Source: Chitinophagaceae bacterium (GTDB lineage Bacteria > Bacteroidota > Bacteroidia > Chitinophagales > Chitinophagaceae). Taken from it: a stretch of DNA of 64,000 nt. The notes beneath the pieces are model-generated. The model was not told the DNA's origin, made no database searches, and saw only the letters and a program-made list of their open reading frames with translations. Positions 30,667 to 40,604 of this stretch are shown here, piece after piece; within the stretch, counting starts at the first letter, position 1; each line of letters opens with the position of its first letter. The position numbers were made by a program, and so were the translations under genes. The stretch spans positions 496,001 to 560,000 of the forward strand of contig JADJBP010000002.1 in NCBI GenBank assembly GCA_016703625.1. Reading direction: 5' to 3'.

Positions 30667-31239
30667 ATGACCCATGCCAACAAGATCATCATCATCACAG
30701 CCCCTTCGGGTGCCGGCAAAACATCCATTACCAGGCACCTGATGAAAACTTTTCCGCAGCTGGCATTTTCCATTTCGGCTGCAACACGCAGTCCCAGGGG
30801 TAATGAACAGAACGGTGTTGATTATCATTTTATACCTGTTGAAGCATTTAAAGATAAGATACGTCAAAACGAATTTGCAGAATGGGAAATGGTGTACGAA
30901 GGAAAATATTACGGCACTTTAAAAGCAGAGCTGGAAAGGATCTGGCAGGAAAAAAGGATACCCGTGCTGGATATTGATGTAAAAGGCGCCATTCATGTAC
31001 AGCAGCAATACCCCAACAGTTCGCTCAGCCTTTTTATACAAACCCCTTCCGTGGAAGAGTTAAAAAAAAGGCTGCAGGGCCGTGGTACCGAAACCGCGGA
31101 ATCGCTGGCTGCCCGGGTTAATAAAGCCGCTTATGAACTTTCCTTTAAAGACCAGTTTGATTACCTCATCACCAATGATGAATTGCAGCGGGCCTGTAAA
31201 GAAGCTGAAGATATAGTTGCCGGTTTTATCGATCAATGA
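30667..31239 (+). CDS. gmk: Guanylate kinase
   Basis: Phosphorylates GMP to GDP, linking purine synthesis and salvage to nucleic-acid precursors. The 190-aa protein has a P-loop APSGAGKTS at residues 12-20, the SAATRSPRGNEQNGVDYHFI GMP-binding segment, and a typical end with LITNDELQRACKEAEDIV. The ATG at 30667 is preferred over an in-frame TTG two codons earlier. A TTTCTTTG sequence directly upstream is close to the -7 promoter consensus, so a second start point within the murA transcript is possible. Confidence 0.96.
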   Translation: MTHANKIIIITAPSGAGKTSITRHLMKTFPQLAFSISAATRSPRGNEQNGVDYHFIPVEAFKDKIRQNEFAEWEMVYEGKYYGTLKAELERIWQEKRIPVLDIDVKGAIHVQQQYPNSSLSLFIQTPSVEELKKRLQGRGTETAESLAARVNKAAYELSFKDQFDYLITNDELQRACKEAEDIVAGFIDQ

Positions 31240-31271
31240 TACCGTTTAAAAACTCTTTCTTATTTTAGTGT

Positions 31272-32558
31272 ATGGATTGGATAGCACTTTTAGCCATTTT
31301 CGTTTCGCTGGTACTCATCGGTTTTTTTACAGGTATTGAAATTGCTTTCATATCTGCCAACAAACTGTCTATCGAATTAAACCGGAAACAGGGCACCAAA
31401 AGCGGAAAACTCTGGGGTTCTTATGCCGACCAGCCGGCCCGTTTTATCGGTACAACCCTGGTAGGCATCAACCTGGTTTTTGTAGTGTATGGTTTACTGG
31501 TAGTTGATATGCTGCTGCCCATCTGGCTTTGGATCGAAAAGCAATTACCCTCCACGCTCAGCGAATCTGTAAAGTATATAAAAATTTTTGTTGAAACCGT
31601 ACTGGCCACACTGATCGTTCTGTTTGTTGAATTTACCGCTAAAGCATTTTTCAGAACCAGGAACAGCAGCATACTGAACTCAGGTATCATCAGCAGCATT
31701 GTCCAGTTTTTTTACTCGATGCTCTCATCTACCGGTACCCAGTTGGTGAATTTTGCAGAATGGATATTGAAATATATCCTGAATGTAAAGATCAATCCCA
31801 AAAGAAACATGTTCAGTAAAGTGGATCTTGAAAATTTTATGCACCAGAGTAAAAGCCATGAGCAGGAAGAAAACAGGGAGATCAACCGGGAATTATTCGA
31901 CAATGCCCTTTCTTTAAGTGAGATCAAACTCCGGCAATGCCTCATCCCCCGAAAAGAAATTGAAGCCGTTACCGGCAAAAGTACCATTGATGAAGTAAAG
32001 GCAAGATTTATTGATACTCATTTGAGCAAGCTGGTTGTGTATGACGGTAACATCGACAATATAACCGGGTATATCCATCAACTCGACCTGTTTAAACACC
32101 CGGCAACTGTACAGGAGATCTTATTACCCATACCTACCGTACCCGACAGCATGAGTGCCACCGACCTGATGAGCAGGTTCAGTAAAGAAAGGAAAACCAT
32201 TGCCTGGGTAATTGACGAATTTGGCGGAACGGCCGGGATCGTTACCATGGAAGACCTGCTGGAAGAGATCTTTGGAGAAATAAAAGACGAGTACGATACA
32301 GAAGAATTTGTGGACAAACAATTATCAGCCACAGAATTTATTTTCAGCGGCAGGATGGAACTTGACCTGATCACAGAAAAATACAGGCTGTACTTCCCCG
32401 ATGATGAAGAAACAGAAACACTCTCGGGCTACATTATTAAAAACCATGAGCAGATCCCCAAATTAAAGGATCACATCATTATCGGGAATTATGAAATTGA
32501 TATTTTAAACGTAAGCGATACACGCATTGAAATGGTAAAGCTGAAGGTTTTGCAATAA
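31272..32558 (+). CDS. CNNM/CBS domain membrane protein (hemolysin C/CorC family)
   Basis: 428-aa inner-membrane protein: an N-terminal CNNM (DUF21) domain with about three TM helices (residues 1-190), a CBS pair (about 205-335) and a C-terminal CorC-HlyC domain. Landmarks are IPRKEIEAV at the first CBS, WVIDEFGGTAGIVTMEDLLEEIFGEI in the second, and the DDEETETLSGYIIKN tail. The family is tied to divalent cation (Mg/Co) homeostasis; a Bacteroidota subgroup is the gliding-associated GldE. Which of these applies cannot be told from sequence, although gldC lies 1.2 kb downstream. Confidence 0.92.
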   Translation: MDWIALLAIFVSLVLIGFFTGIEIAFISANKLSIELNRKQGTKSGKLWGSYADQPARFIGTTLVGINLVFVVYGLLVVDMLLPIWLWIEKQLPSTLSESVKYIKIFVETVLATLIVLFVEFTAKAFFRTRNSSILNSGIISSIVQFFYSMLSSTGTQLVNFAEWILKYILNVKINPKRNMFSKVDLENFMHQSKSHEQEENREINRELFDNALSLSEIKLRQCLIPRKEIEAVTGKSTIDEVKARFIDTHLSKLVVYDGNIDNITGYIHQLDLFKHPATVQEILLPIPTVPDSMSATDLMSRFSKERKTIAWVIDEFGGTAGIVTMEDLLEEIFGEIKDEYDTEEFVDKQLSATEFIFSGRMELDLITEKYRLYFPDDEETETLSGYIIKNHEQIPKLKDHIIIGNYEIDILNVSDTRIEMVKLKVLQ

Positions 32559-32597
32559 CCGATGCGGTTATCATTTTTCCTGCCTTATTCAAATTAC

Positions 32598-33712
32598 ATG
32601 ATCATAGCGGTTAATACCAGGTTGAGCAAAGCAGAACAATCGGAAGGTTATGAACATTTTATGTTTGCTTTGCTTGACCGGTTAACTGTACAGTACCCGC
32701 AGCACCGTTTTATATTCATTTTCGACAGGCCTTTTGATGAAAAATACAAATTTGCAAAAAATGTACTGCCGGTGATTGCAGGCCCCGAAACCGGCAACAG
32801 CCTGCGTTTACAATATTGGCTCCATTTCAGGATACCGGCCATATTGCGCAAACACAAAGCCGATGTATTTGTAAGTATGGAAGGCACCTGTTCGAACCGC
32901 ACCAAAAAACCACAATGCCTGCTGTTAACTGATCTGTGTTTTTTACAAACTCCGCAACCGGCAAAGGAACCGCTGACAGGATTTTATAAAAAATACATGC
33001 CGTCTTTTTTAGCAAAGGCAAAACGGGTAGCCGTGGTTTCTGCATTTTCAAGACAGGTAATTGCAGATCATTATAAAATTAATGCCGGCGACATGGATGT
33101 GATCAGTCCAGGTGTTGAGGATATTTTTAAACCCGTTGACTGGGATGAAAAAGAACTCACCAGGGAAAAATACGCCGACGGGAAAGGTTATTTTTATTCA
33201 GCGGCGACATTGACCGGCGCAGCAATATCATCAACCTGTTAAAGCATTTACCCTTTTTAAAAAAGGCAGAAAAGCAATATGTTGTTGCTGATCGCAGGAA
33301 ATGCAGATGCTGCATTTAAAAAGAGCTGCAAACCTATGCTTTGCGCCATGAAGTAAAGCTGCTTGAGAATTTATCAATAACCGAACTGGCAAAAATAACT
33401 GCTGCAGCCTATGCCATGGTTTACCCGGTTTTATATACCGACCTGGCTTTGCCTGCTCTACAGGCCATACGTTGCGGGGTACCGGTTGTTTGTTCCAATA
33501 CCGGGGCATTGCCGGCAATACTGGGTGATGCCGCCTTATATGCCGGTCCCGGCAATATGGATGATATCGCACAAAACATGATGCTTGTTTATAAGGACGA
33601 GCAAAAAGCCAAAGCGCTTGTACTTGCCGGTAATGCATTGCCAGGGCAATACCGCTGGGATCAATCGGCTGACGGGCTGATGCGATCCATACTGAATGCA
33701 TACAATAATTAA
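32598..33712 (+). CDS. Glycosyltransferase of the GT4/group 1 type, frameshifted
   Basis: Cytoplasmic GT-B enzyme that transfers a sugar from an activated donor, probably in surface polysaccharide synthesis. The restored product is about 373 aa. The N-terminal acceptor domain starts MIIAVNTRLSKAEQSEGYE; the C-terminal donor domain has VYPVLYTDLALPALQAIRCGVPVVCSNTGALPAILGDAALY, the EX7E-like region with Leu in place of the usual Glu-rich part. Three breaks at homopolymers (33191-33195 and the A runs near 33262 and 33318) are cured by adding 1, 2 and 1 bases. I chose the ATG at 32598 over 32562 because it matches family N-termini. No sugar-specific neighbour is present. Confidence 0.85.
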
Positions 33713-33719
33713 ATTCAGT

Positions 33720-33727
33720 TATTTTTG
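33720..33727 (+). promoter_or_regulatory. -7 box TATTTTTG for gldC
   Basis: Exact TAnnTTTG match 44 bases upstream of the gldC ATG. Confidence 0.65.
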
Positions 33728-33770
33728 CAGATCATGTAACAGATAACTGATAAAACACCACTTATAAATT

Positions 33771-34115
33771 ATGAATCAATCAACAATAAAAATTGACGTA
33801 CTGCTCGATCCGAATAAAATTCCGGAACAGATAAACTGGATAGCCAGTGACAGCACCGCCAATATGGTACAAAAAGCAAAAGCCATGAGCGTGGCCTTTT
33901 GGGATGGAACTGATAAAACAGCACTCCGGATCGACCTGTGGACAAAAGACATGATGGTGGATGAAATGGCCGATTTTTATTACCAGGTGCTGATGGGCAT
34001 GGCCGATACCTTTAAACGGGCCACACAACAGCAGGAAATGAGCGACGACATGAAAAAATTTGCGAAAGAATTTTTTGAAAAATTCAGGGCAATTCAATTA
34101 AAAGAACAAAAGTAA
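33771..34115 (+). CDS. gldC: Gliding motility protein GldC
   Basis: Small soluble protein of the Bacteroidota gliding set. The 114-aa product has the family core ALRIDLWTKDMMVDEMADFYYQVLMGMADTF. In Flavobacterium GldC is accessory to gliding and to type IX secretion, but its biochemical role is unknown. It is transcribed from its own promoter and followed by a heptad-repeat hairpin. GldC homologues also occur in non-gliding species, so motility cannot be concluded from this gene alone. Confidence 0.93.
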   Translation: MNQSTIKIDVLLDPNKIPEQINWIASDSTANMVQKAKAMSVAFWDGTDKTALRIDLWTKDMMVDEMADFYYQVLMGMADTFKRATQQQEMSDDMKKFAKEFFEKFRAIQLKEQK

Positions 34116-34133
34116 TCAGTAAACCAAATTTAG

Positions 34134-34208
34134 TCATTGGTCATTAGTCATTAAATACCCTCAGAAATAAAGATCTCAACCTAATGACCAATGACTAATG
34201 ACCAATGA
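34134..34208. repeat. Heptad-unit inverted repeat (GTCATTG/GTCATTA family)
   Basis: Perfect 19-bp inverted arms at 34134-34152 (tcattggtcattagtcatt) and 34190-34208, with a 37-base loop. Each arm holds tandem 7-base units gtcattg and gtcatta. It occupies the gap between gldC and the yqeY-like gene, which lie on the same strand. Confidence 0.82.
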
Positions 34209-34243
34209 TCAATTTATTAATTTAACTCCTAAAAGATACAACT

Positions 34244-34696
34244 ATGAGTTTAGAACAACAGGTCATGACCGAAATGAAAGAAGCCATGAAAGCGAAGAAC
34301 GAAGGGGTTTTGCGTGCATTGCGTGCCATTAAGGCCGAGATCATCAAAGCAAAAACAGAACCGGGCGCCGCAGGAGAAATTGATGAAGCAACCGAACAGA
34401 AGTTTTTACAGAAGATGATGAAGCAACGCAGGGATTCCCTGGATATCTTTGAAAAGCAGGGACGTGAAGACCTGGCAGTAAAAGAAAAAGAAGAGATGGC
34501 CGTGATCGAAAAATTTTTGCCAAAACAACTTGATGAAGCTGAACTGAAAGAGATCATTAAAAAAATAATCGCGGAAACGGGGGCTTCCTCCCCTGTTGAT
34601 ATGGGCAAAGTAATGGGCGTTGCCAGCAAACATCTGGCCGGAAAAGCTGATGGTAAAACGATCAGTACAATCGTTAAAGATTTACTCACTAATTAA
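34244..34696 (+). CDS. GatB/YqeY-domain protein
   Basis: 150-aa cytoplasmic protein, helical, matching the YqeY family, whose fold corresponds to the tail domain of GatB/GatE of the tRNA amidotransferase. Motifs are MKEAMKAKNEGVLRALRAIK near the N-terminus, EKFLPKQLDEAELKEII in the middle, and DMGKVMGVASKHLAGKADGK at the C-terminus. Its role is not established; it probably binds tRNA or a tRNA-dependent complex. The gene is followed 54 bases on by a CvpA-like gene, a common arrangement. Confidence 0.92.
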   Translation: MSLEQQVMTEMKEAMKAKNEGVLRALRAIKAEIIKAKTEPGAAGEIDEATEQKFLQKMMKQRRDSLDIFEKQGREDLAVKEKEEMAVIEKFLPKQLDEAELKEIIKKIIAETGASSPVDMGKVMGVASKHLAGKADGKTISTIVKDLLTN

Positions 34697-34750
34697 AAAC
34701 ACTCATTACAAGTCTCTCCTCCACCTGGCAGAGAGATTTAGAGGGGGCCC

Positions 34751-35290
34751 ATGCTGATAGATCTCACATTTGCCATACTGCTGGTTATAGCCATAGTAAA
34801 AGGTTATCAAAAAGGATTTATCATAGCCGTATTTTCTATCGTTGCCTTTATTATTGGCCTGGCTGCTGCCTTAAAATTTTCGGCAGTGGTTGCTGCCTGG
34901 TTGCAAAACAGTATAAGTATTTCTGCCAAATGGCTGCCGTTTATTGCTTTTGCCATCGTTTTTATTGCTGTGGTTTTACTGGTAAGGATGGGTGCTAAAC
35001 TGATAGAAAAGAGTTTCCAGGTAATTATGCTGGGTTGGCTTAACCGCATTGGTGGAATTATTTTATATGCCGCACTGTATATAATTATTTTAAGCATTTT
35101 TATTTTTTACGCGCAAAAATTACAGGTTTTGCAGCCGGCAGTCATCGAATCATCACAAACCTGGCATTTAATAGAGCCATGGGGGCCCATAGTGATTGAT
35201 AATTTTGGCAGGGTAATCCCCGTTTTTAAAGACATGTTTACCGAATTGGGCGAATTTTTTAATGCATTGTCAAACAAAATGCAGCATTAA
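34751..35290 (+). CDS. CvpA-family membrane protein
   Basis: 179-aa inner-membrane protein with four predicted TM helices. The start (MLIDLTFAILLVIAIVKGYQKGFI) contains the conserved D-x-x-(7-10)-G-x-x-x-G pattern of the CvpA/colicin V production family. Homologues are needed for colicin V production in E. coli and for envelope-stress resistance elsewhere; the mechanism is unknown. The short C-terminal soluble part is not conserved. Confidence 0.87.
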   Translation: MLIDLTFAILLVIAIVKGYQKGFIIAVFSIVAFIIGLAAALKFSAVVAAWLQNSISISAKWLPFIAFAIVFIAVVLLVRMGAKLIEKSFQVIMLGWLNRIGGIILYAALYIIILSIFIFYAQKLQVLQPAVIESSQTWHLIEPWGPIVIDNFGRVIPVFKDMFTELGEFFNALSNKMQH

Positions 35291-35394
35291 TTTCAACCAT
35301 TATCTTATTTAACGTAATTTTAGCCCTAATCAACGGTTTAATAACTGTTCAATGGAGATAGCTGCGGTTTATTCTAAATAATTTGCATTAAAGA

Positions 35395-36171
35395 ATGAGT
35401 TACGAAATTAAACAAGACGGGAAGTTTAAATTTATTGAGGAAGGCGACGGTGAACCGTTGATGTTGTTGCATGGATTATTTGGAGCCCTCAGTAATTTCC
35501 AGTTTCTCATCGAGCATTTCCGCAAAACCAACAGGATAATTGTTCCGATCTTACCGTTACTGGATCTTGACCTGCTGCATACCTCAGTCGGGGGTTTACA
35601 AAAATTTGTGCACCGTTTTGTTGAACACCGCAATTATAATGATATTCATTTATTAGGTAATTCCCTGGGTGGCCATGTGGCACTGGTACATGTTTTAAAA
35701 CATCCCGAACGCATTAAATCCATCATACTAACCGGCAGCTCCGGTTTATTTGAAAGCGGCATGGGTGATACCTACCCCAAGCGCGGTGATAAGGATTATA
35801 TCCGTAAAAAAACTGAGCTTACTTTTTACGATCCCAAAATGGCAACCGATGAACTGGTGAATGAAGTATTTGAGATCACCAATAACCGGATGAAAGTGAT
35901 CAAGATCATTGCCCTGGCAAAAAGCGCCATCCGCAATAACCTGGGCGAAGAGCTGAACCAGATAAAACAACCGGCCTGCCTGATCTGGGGAAACAATGAT
36001 ACCATAACCCCGCCGTTTGTTGCCCGGGAATTTCACCGGCTGATGCCAACCAGCGAATTGTATTTTGTTGATAAATGCGGTCATGCACCTATGATGGAAG
36101 TACCGGAAGAATTTAACAGGCTGCTGGGTGCTTTTTTATTAAAATTAAAAACACCTGCTGCAACAGTTTAA
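35395..36171 (+). CDS. Alpha/beta hydrolase
   Basis: 258-aa soluble serine hydrolase. The oxyanion-hole motif HGLFG is at residues 26-30, the nucleophile elbow GNSLGGH has Ser90, an acid in WGNNDTITPP is near residue 200, and the catalytic His is in KCGHAPMMEVP near residue 231. No lid or membrane segment is seen. In Bacteroidota this gene usually sits near a CBS-domain gene and nadK, as here, but the substrate is unknown. Confidence 0.9.
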   Translation: MSYEIKQDGKFKFIEEGDGEPLMLLHGLFGALSNFQFLIEHFRKTNRIIVPILPLLDLDLLHTSVGGLQKFVHRFVEHRNYNDIHLLGNSLGGHVALVHVLKHPERIKSIILTGSSGLFESGMGDTYPKRGDKDYIRKKTELTFYDPKMATDELVNEVFEITNNRMKVIKIIALAKSAIRNNLGEELNQIKQPACLIWGNNDTITPPFVAREFHRLMPTSELYFVDKCGHAPMMEVPEEFNRLLGAFLLKLKTPAATV

Positions 36172-36237
36172 CAGTTATTTTTGTCATTACCTGAATTACA
36201 TAGATCACAGCTTTATTTCCTGAAGGTAAAAACAGGG

Positions 36238-36245
36238 TAAATTTG
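36238..36245 (+). promoter_or_regulatory. -7 box TAAATTTG for the CBS gene
   Basis: Exact TAnnTTTG match about 70 bases upstream of the ATG at 36315, giving a 5' leader of about 60 bases. Confidence 0.6.
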
Positions 36246-36314
36246 CCCCTAAACATACTTTTAAATATCAATATTACGTTATTATCATAGCTGCTACTAA
36301 CCTAAACCAGTTAT

Positions 36315-36977
36315 ATGTTAACCATCGAATTGATCAATAATAACATCCCCCGTCTTAAACTAAAAGACACGGTAAGCAAGGCATTGCGGCTTATCCACGA
36401 TTTCAGGGTAACCCACCTGCCGGTTGTTGATGGCGATACCTTTCTTGGGATGATCAGTGAAGACGACCTCCTTGACCAGGATGAACCCAAATTACCCATG
36501 GAACTGATGCAGGAATATTTTATTAAGGCATCTGTACACGATAATGAACATTTTTTAAATGCGGTTACCTGCAGTAACCAGGTGGACAGTACGATTGTTC
36601 CGGTCATCAATGATGAAAATGAACTGGTGGGTGTGATCACCACCAATGACCTGTTGAAAACAATCGGCAATTTTGCCGGCACCAACGAAATTGGCGGCAT
36701 CATTGTCCTGGAAATGGAACGCAGCCAGTTTGCCATTTCAGAGATCAGCCGGATCGTGGAAAGTAATGATGCAACCATCCTTCATTTAAATACAACAGTA
36801 CATGCAGAAACCGGGATGCTTACAGTTACACTCCATATCAATAAAAAAGAAATTTCAACCATTGTTTCCACTTTCGAAAGGTATGAGTTTGATGTGATCT
36901 ATTATTTTGGAAACGAAAAATTTGAGAATGAGATCCACAGCAACTACCGCCACCTGATGAATTACCTGGATATTTAA
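36315..36977 (+). CDS. CBS-pair protein with C-terminal ACT-like domain (AcuB-like)
   Basis: 220-aa cytoplasmic protein. Two CBS motifs cover residues 1-125 (THLPVVDGDTFLGMISEDDLL and STIVPVINDENELVGVITTNDLL), which bind adenine nucleotides or S-adenosyl compounds. Residues 130-215 form a short beta-alpha-beta domain like the ACT domain of AcuB proteins (GGIIVLEMERSQFAISEISRIVE). It is probably a regulatory protein, possibly sensing ligands for the neighbouring NAD kinase; that link is inferred only from recurring synteny. Confidence 0.87.
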   Translation: MLTIELINNNIPRLKLKDTVSKALRLIHDFRVTHLPVVDGDTFLGMISEDDLLDQDEPKLPMELMQEYFIKASVHDNEHFLNAVTCSNQVDSTIVPVINDENELVGVITTNDLLKTIGNFAGTNEIGGIIVLEMERSQFAISEISRIVESNDATILHLNTTVHAETGMLTVTLHINKKEISTIVSTFERYEFDVIYYFGNEKFENEIHSNYRHLMNYLDI

Positions 36978-37036
36978 AAGAAAATGCTGTTGCCTGCAGT
37001 TTTATGGTCCCTCCGGCAGGGCAACATGTTTACAAA

Positions 37037-38507
37037 ATGAATGCATTAATTAAAATAATTGGCTGTTGTATTATAACGTTATTCCCCGTTTTATGCTATG
37101 CACAAAATACCACCAATGCCAGCATCATTTTAACCGACACCGCTTTACTATCCGGCAACAGCACATCTAAAGTTTGTATAAAAGACTTAACGGTTTCCGG
37201 TACAAAAAAAACCCGGATATATATCGTTTACCGCGAAATTCAGTTTAAAGCAGGCGATTCTCTTTTAATCACTGATCTCCAAAAAGAACTGGAACAGGCC
37301 CGTTTACAGGTGTACAATACCACGCTGTTTAATGAAGTTAAATTTGAACTGGTTGCACTTGATCAAATAATATCAACATCAGCGTACAGGTCACTGAACG
37401 CTGGTACCTGTACCCCGTACCCCAATTTAACCTGGTTGACCGGAATTTTAATGAATGGTATAAAACCTACAAAGCCAGTTTTGACCGGGTGAACTATGGA
37501 TTAAAATTTGTGCACTACAACCTCAGCGGGCGCAGGGACCAGTTGCGGGTTTACTTCATCAATGGTTATTCCAGGAATATTTCTTTCAGTTATACCGCAC
37601 CGTACAGCAACCGGGCACTAACAGAAGGGTTTACTGTTGGTGGCGGTTATGTACAAAAAGAGAGCTTCCGTATAAAACAAGTTACATGGATTCGCTGTTG
37701 TTTTATCCTTCAGATTCTGCTACCAAAGCCCGGGCCGATTTTGTTTATAAGAACTGGTATGTGAATGCCGGTTACATCATACGCAGGGGCCTGTTTAAAA
37801 AACATGTTCTTTCCGCAAGCTATACCTGGTTAAAAATTGCCGACTCGGTCATTGACAAAAGTTATAATCCAAATTATTTTAAAGACCCGGTAACTTCCAG
37901 GGGAATCATTGACCTTGTTTATGTACAGCAGTATTCCAATGTAAATAATGTATCATACCCCTTAACAGGACAAACCGGATTTTTTTCACTGCATAAAAGA
38001 GGGCTGGGTTTTACCGGCGGTATCAATATGTTCATGCTGGAAGCAGGGTATAACAGGTATTTTCACCTGGGAAAAAACTGGTATTACAGTATTCAAACAA
38101 ATGGCAAGATCAAACTACCCTTTGACCAGGCTTATATAAACCAGCGCGGGCTTGGTTATGGCGACAATTATCTCCGCGGGCTGGAGTATAAAGTGATTGA
38201 CGGTGTGGCCACGGCATTGGTAAAATCAACCTTTAAGAAAAAAATAATTTCATTCAATGTGCCTTTCCCGTTCTTTCCAAAACTGCTGACAAAAATTCCG
38301 TTTACTTTTTTTGCAAAAGCCTATACGGATCTGGGTTATGTATATACAAAAAAAGTGTATGCAACCAACCTGAATAACCGTTTATTATATTCGGGCGGAT
38401 TTGGTATAGATGTCCTTACTTTGTATGATATAAACCTGCGGTTTGAATACAGTTTTAACCAGTTAAATAAAAACGGTTTATTTTTACACAACCAGGCAGG
38501 TTTTTAA
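37037..38507 (+). CDS. BamA/TamA-like outer-membrane protein with N-terminal POTRA, frameshifted
   Basis: Outer-membrane beta-barrel of the Omp85 type, separate from the main BamA at 57859-60588. Restored length about 491 aa. A signal peptide (LIKIIGCCIITLFPVLCYAQ) precedes one POTRA-like domain (IYIVYREIQFKAGDSLLITD), and a barrel follows with YNLSGRRDQLRVYF, AYTDLGYVYTKKVY and a C-terminal Phe. Two frame breaks, near the run at 37365-37367 and near 37670, are each cured by one base and recover QNNINISVQVTERWYLYPV and YKTSYMDSLLFYPSD. A start at 37004 is possible but gives no signal peptide. Confidence 0.83.
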
Positions 38508-38558
38508 AACCTGTTAGTAATACAACGAAAAATTTCCGCCAGCCAGCGGACCAGTGAC

Positions 38559-39446
38559 ATGAAAATAGCGATCTACAGCCGGGGTATAGAGAACAACCAG
38601 CACCAGGATATTGTCAGGCTGCTGGATGAGCTGGCATTGAGCGGTGTGGAACTGGTATTTTACCAGGATTTTTTCAACCAGTTTTATTCGGCCATTGATC
38701 TCAAAGCAAAATACTCCACGTTTAATTCCTCCAAAGACCTTGACCAGAACATTGATTTCATCATCAGCCTGGGTGGAGACGGAACCCTGCTGGATACCGT
38801 TACCCTGGTAAAAGACAGCGGCATCCCGGTTGCAGGGATCAATTACGGCCGGCTGGGTTTTTTAGCCAATATCGGTAAAGAAGACCTGGTTACAGCCGTT
38901 GAAGCGCTGGTGAACAGGACCTTTGTTTTGGACCAAAGAACGCTGATACACCTGGATGCCAACACTTCTTTGTTTGGCGATGCCCCATATGCCTTAAATG
39001 AATTTACGCTGCATAAAAAAGATTCATCACCCATGATCAAAATTCATACGTATTTAAACGGTGAATTTTTAAATACCTACTGGTGCGATGGATTGATCGT
39101 GGCAACGCCAACAGGATCTACCGGTTATTCACTCAGTTGCCAGGGGCCGGTGGTTTTCCCGGACAGTGGCAGTTTTGTAATTACACCCGTATCGCCGCAT
39201 AACCTCAACATACGCCCCATTGTTGTGCCCGATAACAATATCATTTCTTTTGAAGTGGAAGGCCGTACCGATGGTTTTTTATGTACACTCGACAGCCGCC
39301 GCGAAATTGTGACCAAAGAAGTGCAACTGGCAGTGCGTAAAGAAACCTTCAGCTTTAACCTGATCAGGCTGAATGAAAATAATTTTCTGCAAACCCTGCG
39401 CAATAAGCTGAGCTGGGGTTTGGAGCTGCACTGGGTTTGGATGTGA
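38559..39446 (+). CDS. nadK: NAD kinase
   Basis: Phosphorylates NAD to NADP, the sole source of NADP in most bacteria. The 295-aa protein has the signature GGDGT at residues 72-76 (SLGGDGTLLDTV), the NE-containing strand ALNEFTLHKKDSS, and the second glycine-rich segment TPTGSTGYSLSCQGP. It follows the BamA-like gene by 51 bases and ends before a repeat-rich gap. In related genomes nadK often precedes uppS-bamA, but here those genes lie 21 kb away. Confidence 0.96.
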   Translation: MKIAIYSRGIENNQHQDIVRLLDELALSGVELVFYQDFFNQFYSAIDLKAKYSTFNSSKDLDQNIDFIISLGGDGTLLDTVTLVKDSGIPVAGINYGRLGFLANIGKEDLVTAVEALVNRTFVLDQRTLIHLDANTSLFGDAPYALNEFTLHKKDSSPMIKIHTYLNGEFLNTYWCDGLIVATPTGSTGYSLSCQGPVVFPDSGSFVITPVSPHNLNIRPIVVPDNNIISFEVEGRTDGFLCTLDSRREIVTKEVQLAVRKETFSFNLIRLNENNFLQTLRNKLSWGLELHWVWM

Positions 39447-39455
39447 AGTGGAGTA

Positions 39456-39556
39456 GATGCTGGATACTGGATCTGAACCTACTGGATACCGGATACCGGA
39501 AGACTCTGAACATCATGAAATCTATAAAATTATAACACTCCATCAAGTATCCAGAT
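39456..39556. repeat. Degenerate heptad-unit repeat (CTGGATACTGGATC / TATCCAGATATC)
   Basis: Tandem 7-base units such as tggatac are present at 39462-39475 and 39480-39499. A partial reverse copy (agtatccagatatc) lies near 39546-39559, pairing over about nine bases. It lies between nadK and the histidine kinase, and is much less regular than the elements at 7555 and 34134. Confidence 0.5.
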
Positions 39557-39588
39557 ATCAATCCCCTACCCGCCAACTGCTAATTACA

Positions 39589-39596
39589 TACCTTTG
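39589..39596 (+). promoter_or_regulatory. -7 box TACCTTTG for the histidine kinase
   Basis: Exact TAnnTTTG match, 15 bases upstream of the ATG at 39611. Confidence 0.65.
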
Positions 39597-39610
39597 CTTG
39601 AACTTTATTT

Positions 39611-40596
39611 ATGCCATCCAAATCAAAAAAATTCCGCTACATTGTCTTCCTGTACTGGTTCCTGCTGGCCTATATCCTGGCGGCATTGATCTTTTGGTTC
39701 ATTGCCCTTAACCGGCAGAACCGGCAAATGACAAAATATGAAATGGAGCAACTGCAGCCAACGGATAAAAATTACCAGCCGGCATTGGAAAACATCAAAT
39801 CGCTTGAAAAAAGAAAGACCGCACAATACCTGGGCGAGGGTGTTACCTTTTTTTTGCTGATCGTGGCCGGAGCCATTTTTGTTTTCAGGGCCGTAAGGCG
39901 TGAGCTGAGGATCAGCGAGCAGCAGCAGAATTTTATGATCGCCATAACGCATGAACTGAAAACACCTATTTCGGTTGCCAAGCTGAACCTGGAGACCATG
40001 CAGAAAAGAAAACTGGATGAACACAACAGCAGCGCCTGATACAAACCACCCTGGAAGAAACCAACAGGCTGAATGCTCTCTGTAACAATATGCTGCTGTC
40101 ATCACAAATGGAAGCGGGCGGGTATCCTTTTACCCATGAAGAAACCAATATCAGCGAACTGATCAGTAAATGTGTACAGGATTTTATTACCCGTTACCCA
40201 CAGCAAAAAATTGAAACAGCAATTGCACCCGATATATTTATAAATGGCGACAGGCTGCTGTTACAAATACTGGCAAACAATCTTATTGATAATGCCATCA
40301 AATACGGCCCCAAAGAATTACCGGTAACCGTTATATTAACAGAAGAGAACGATAAGATCATATTACGGGTCCAGGACCTTGGTAAAGGGATCGCAGCCGA
40401 AGAAAGAGATAAAATATTCAACAAATTTTACCGGGTAGGTAATGCAGCAACCAAATCTGCAAAAGGAACAGGACTGGGGCTTTACCTGGCAAAAAAAATA
40501 GCCAAACAGCACAATGCAAACATTACTGTGACAGACAATAGCCCATCCGGTGCTATTTTTACCGTGATACTGAATTCATCCATCGAAAAATTGTAG
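39611..40596 (+). CDS. Two-component sensor histidine kinase, frameshifted
   Basis: Membrane sensor kinase of about 328 aa once one missing base is restored. Two TM helices (residues 11-32 and 78-94) flank a short periplasmic loop of about 45 residues. The phospho-accepting His is H114 in the H-box THELKTPIS. The second frame has the N-box LIDNAIKYGP, the G1 box DLGKGI and the G2 box GTGLGLYLAKKIA of the HATPase domain. The break is near 40025, in a CA-rich stretch, and a QQQRLIQTTLEETNRLN join is recovered. The response regulator gene follows 8 bases later. The signal is unknown. Confidence 0.93.
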
Positions 40597-40604
40597 CTTT
40601 AAAC

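Noticed and set aside
32562..32597. Extra 12 codons at the start of the glycosyltransferase
   Set aside because: Family N-termini begin at the Met at 32598 (MIIAVNTRL), and the extra residues match nothing.
33000..34000. Possible CRISPR-like repeats
   Set aside because: No regularly spaced direct repeat with variable spacers was seen anywhere in the window; the REP array has inverted units and homologous spacers.
33771..34115. Evidence that the organism glides
   Set aside because: GldC alone is not sufficient; homologues are found in non-gliding species.
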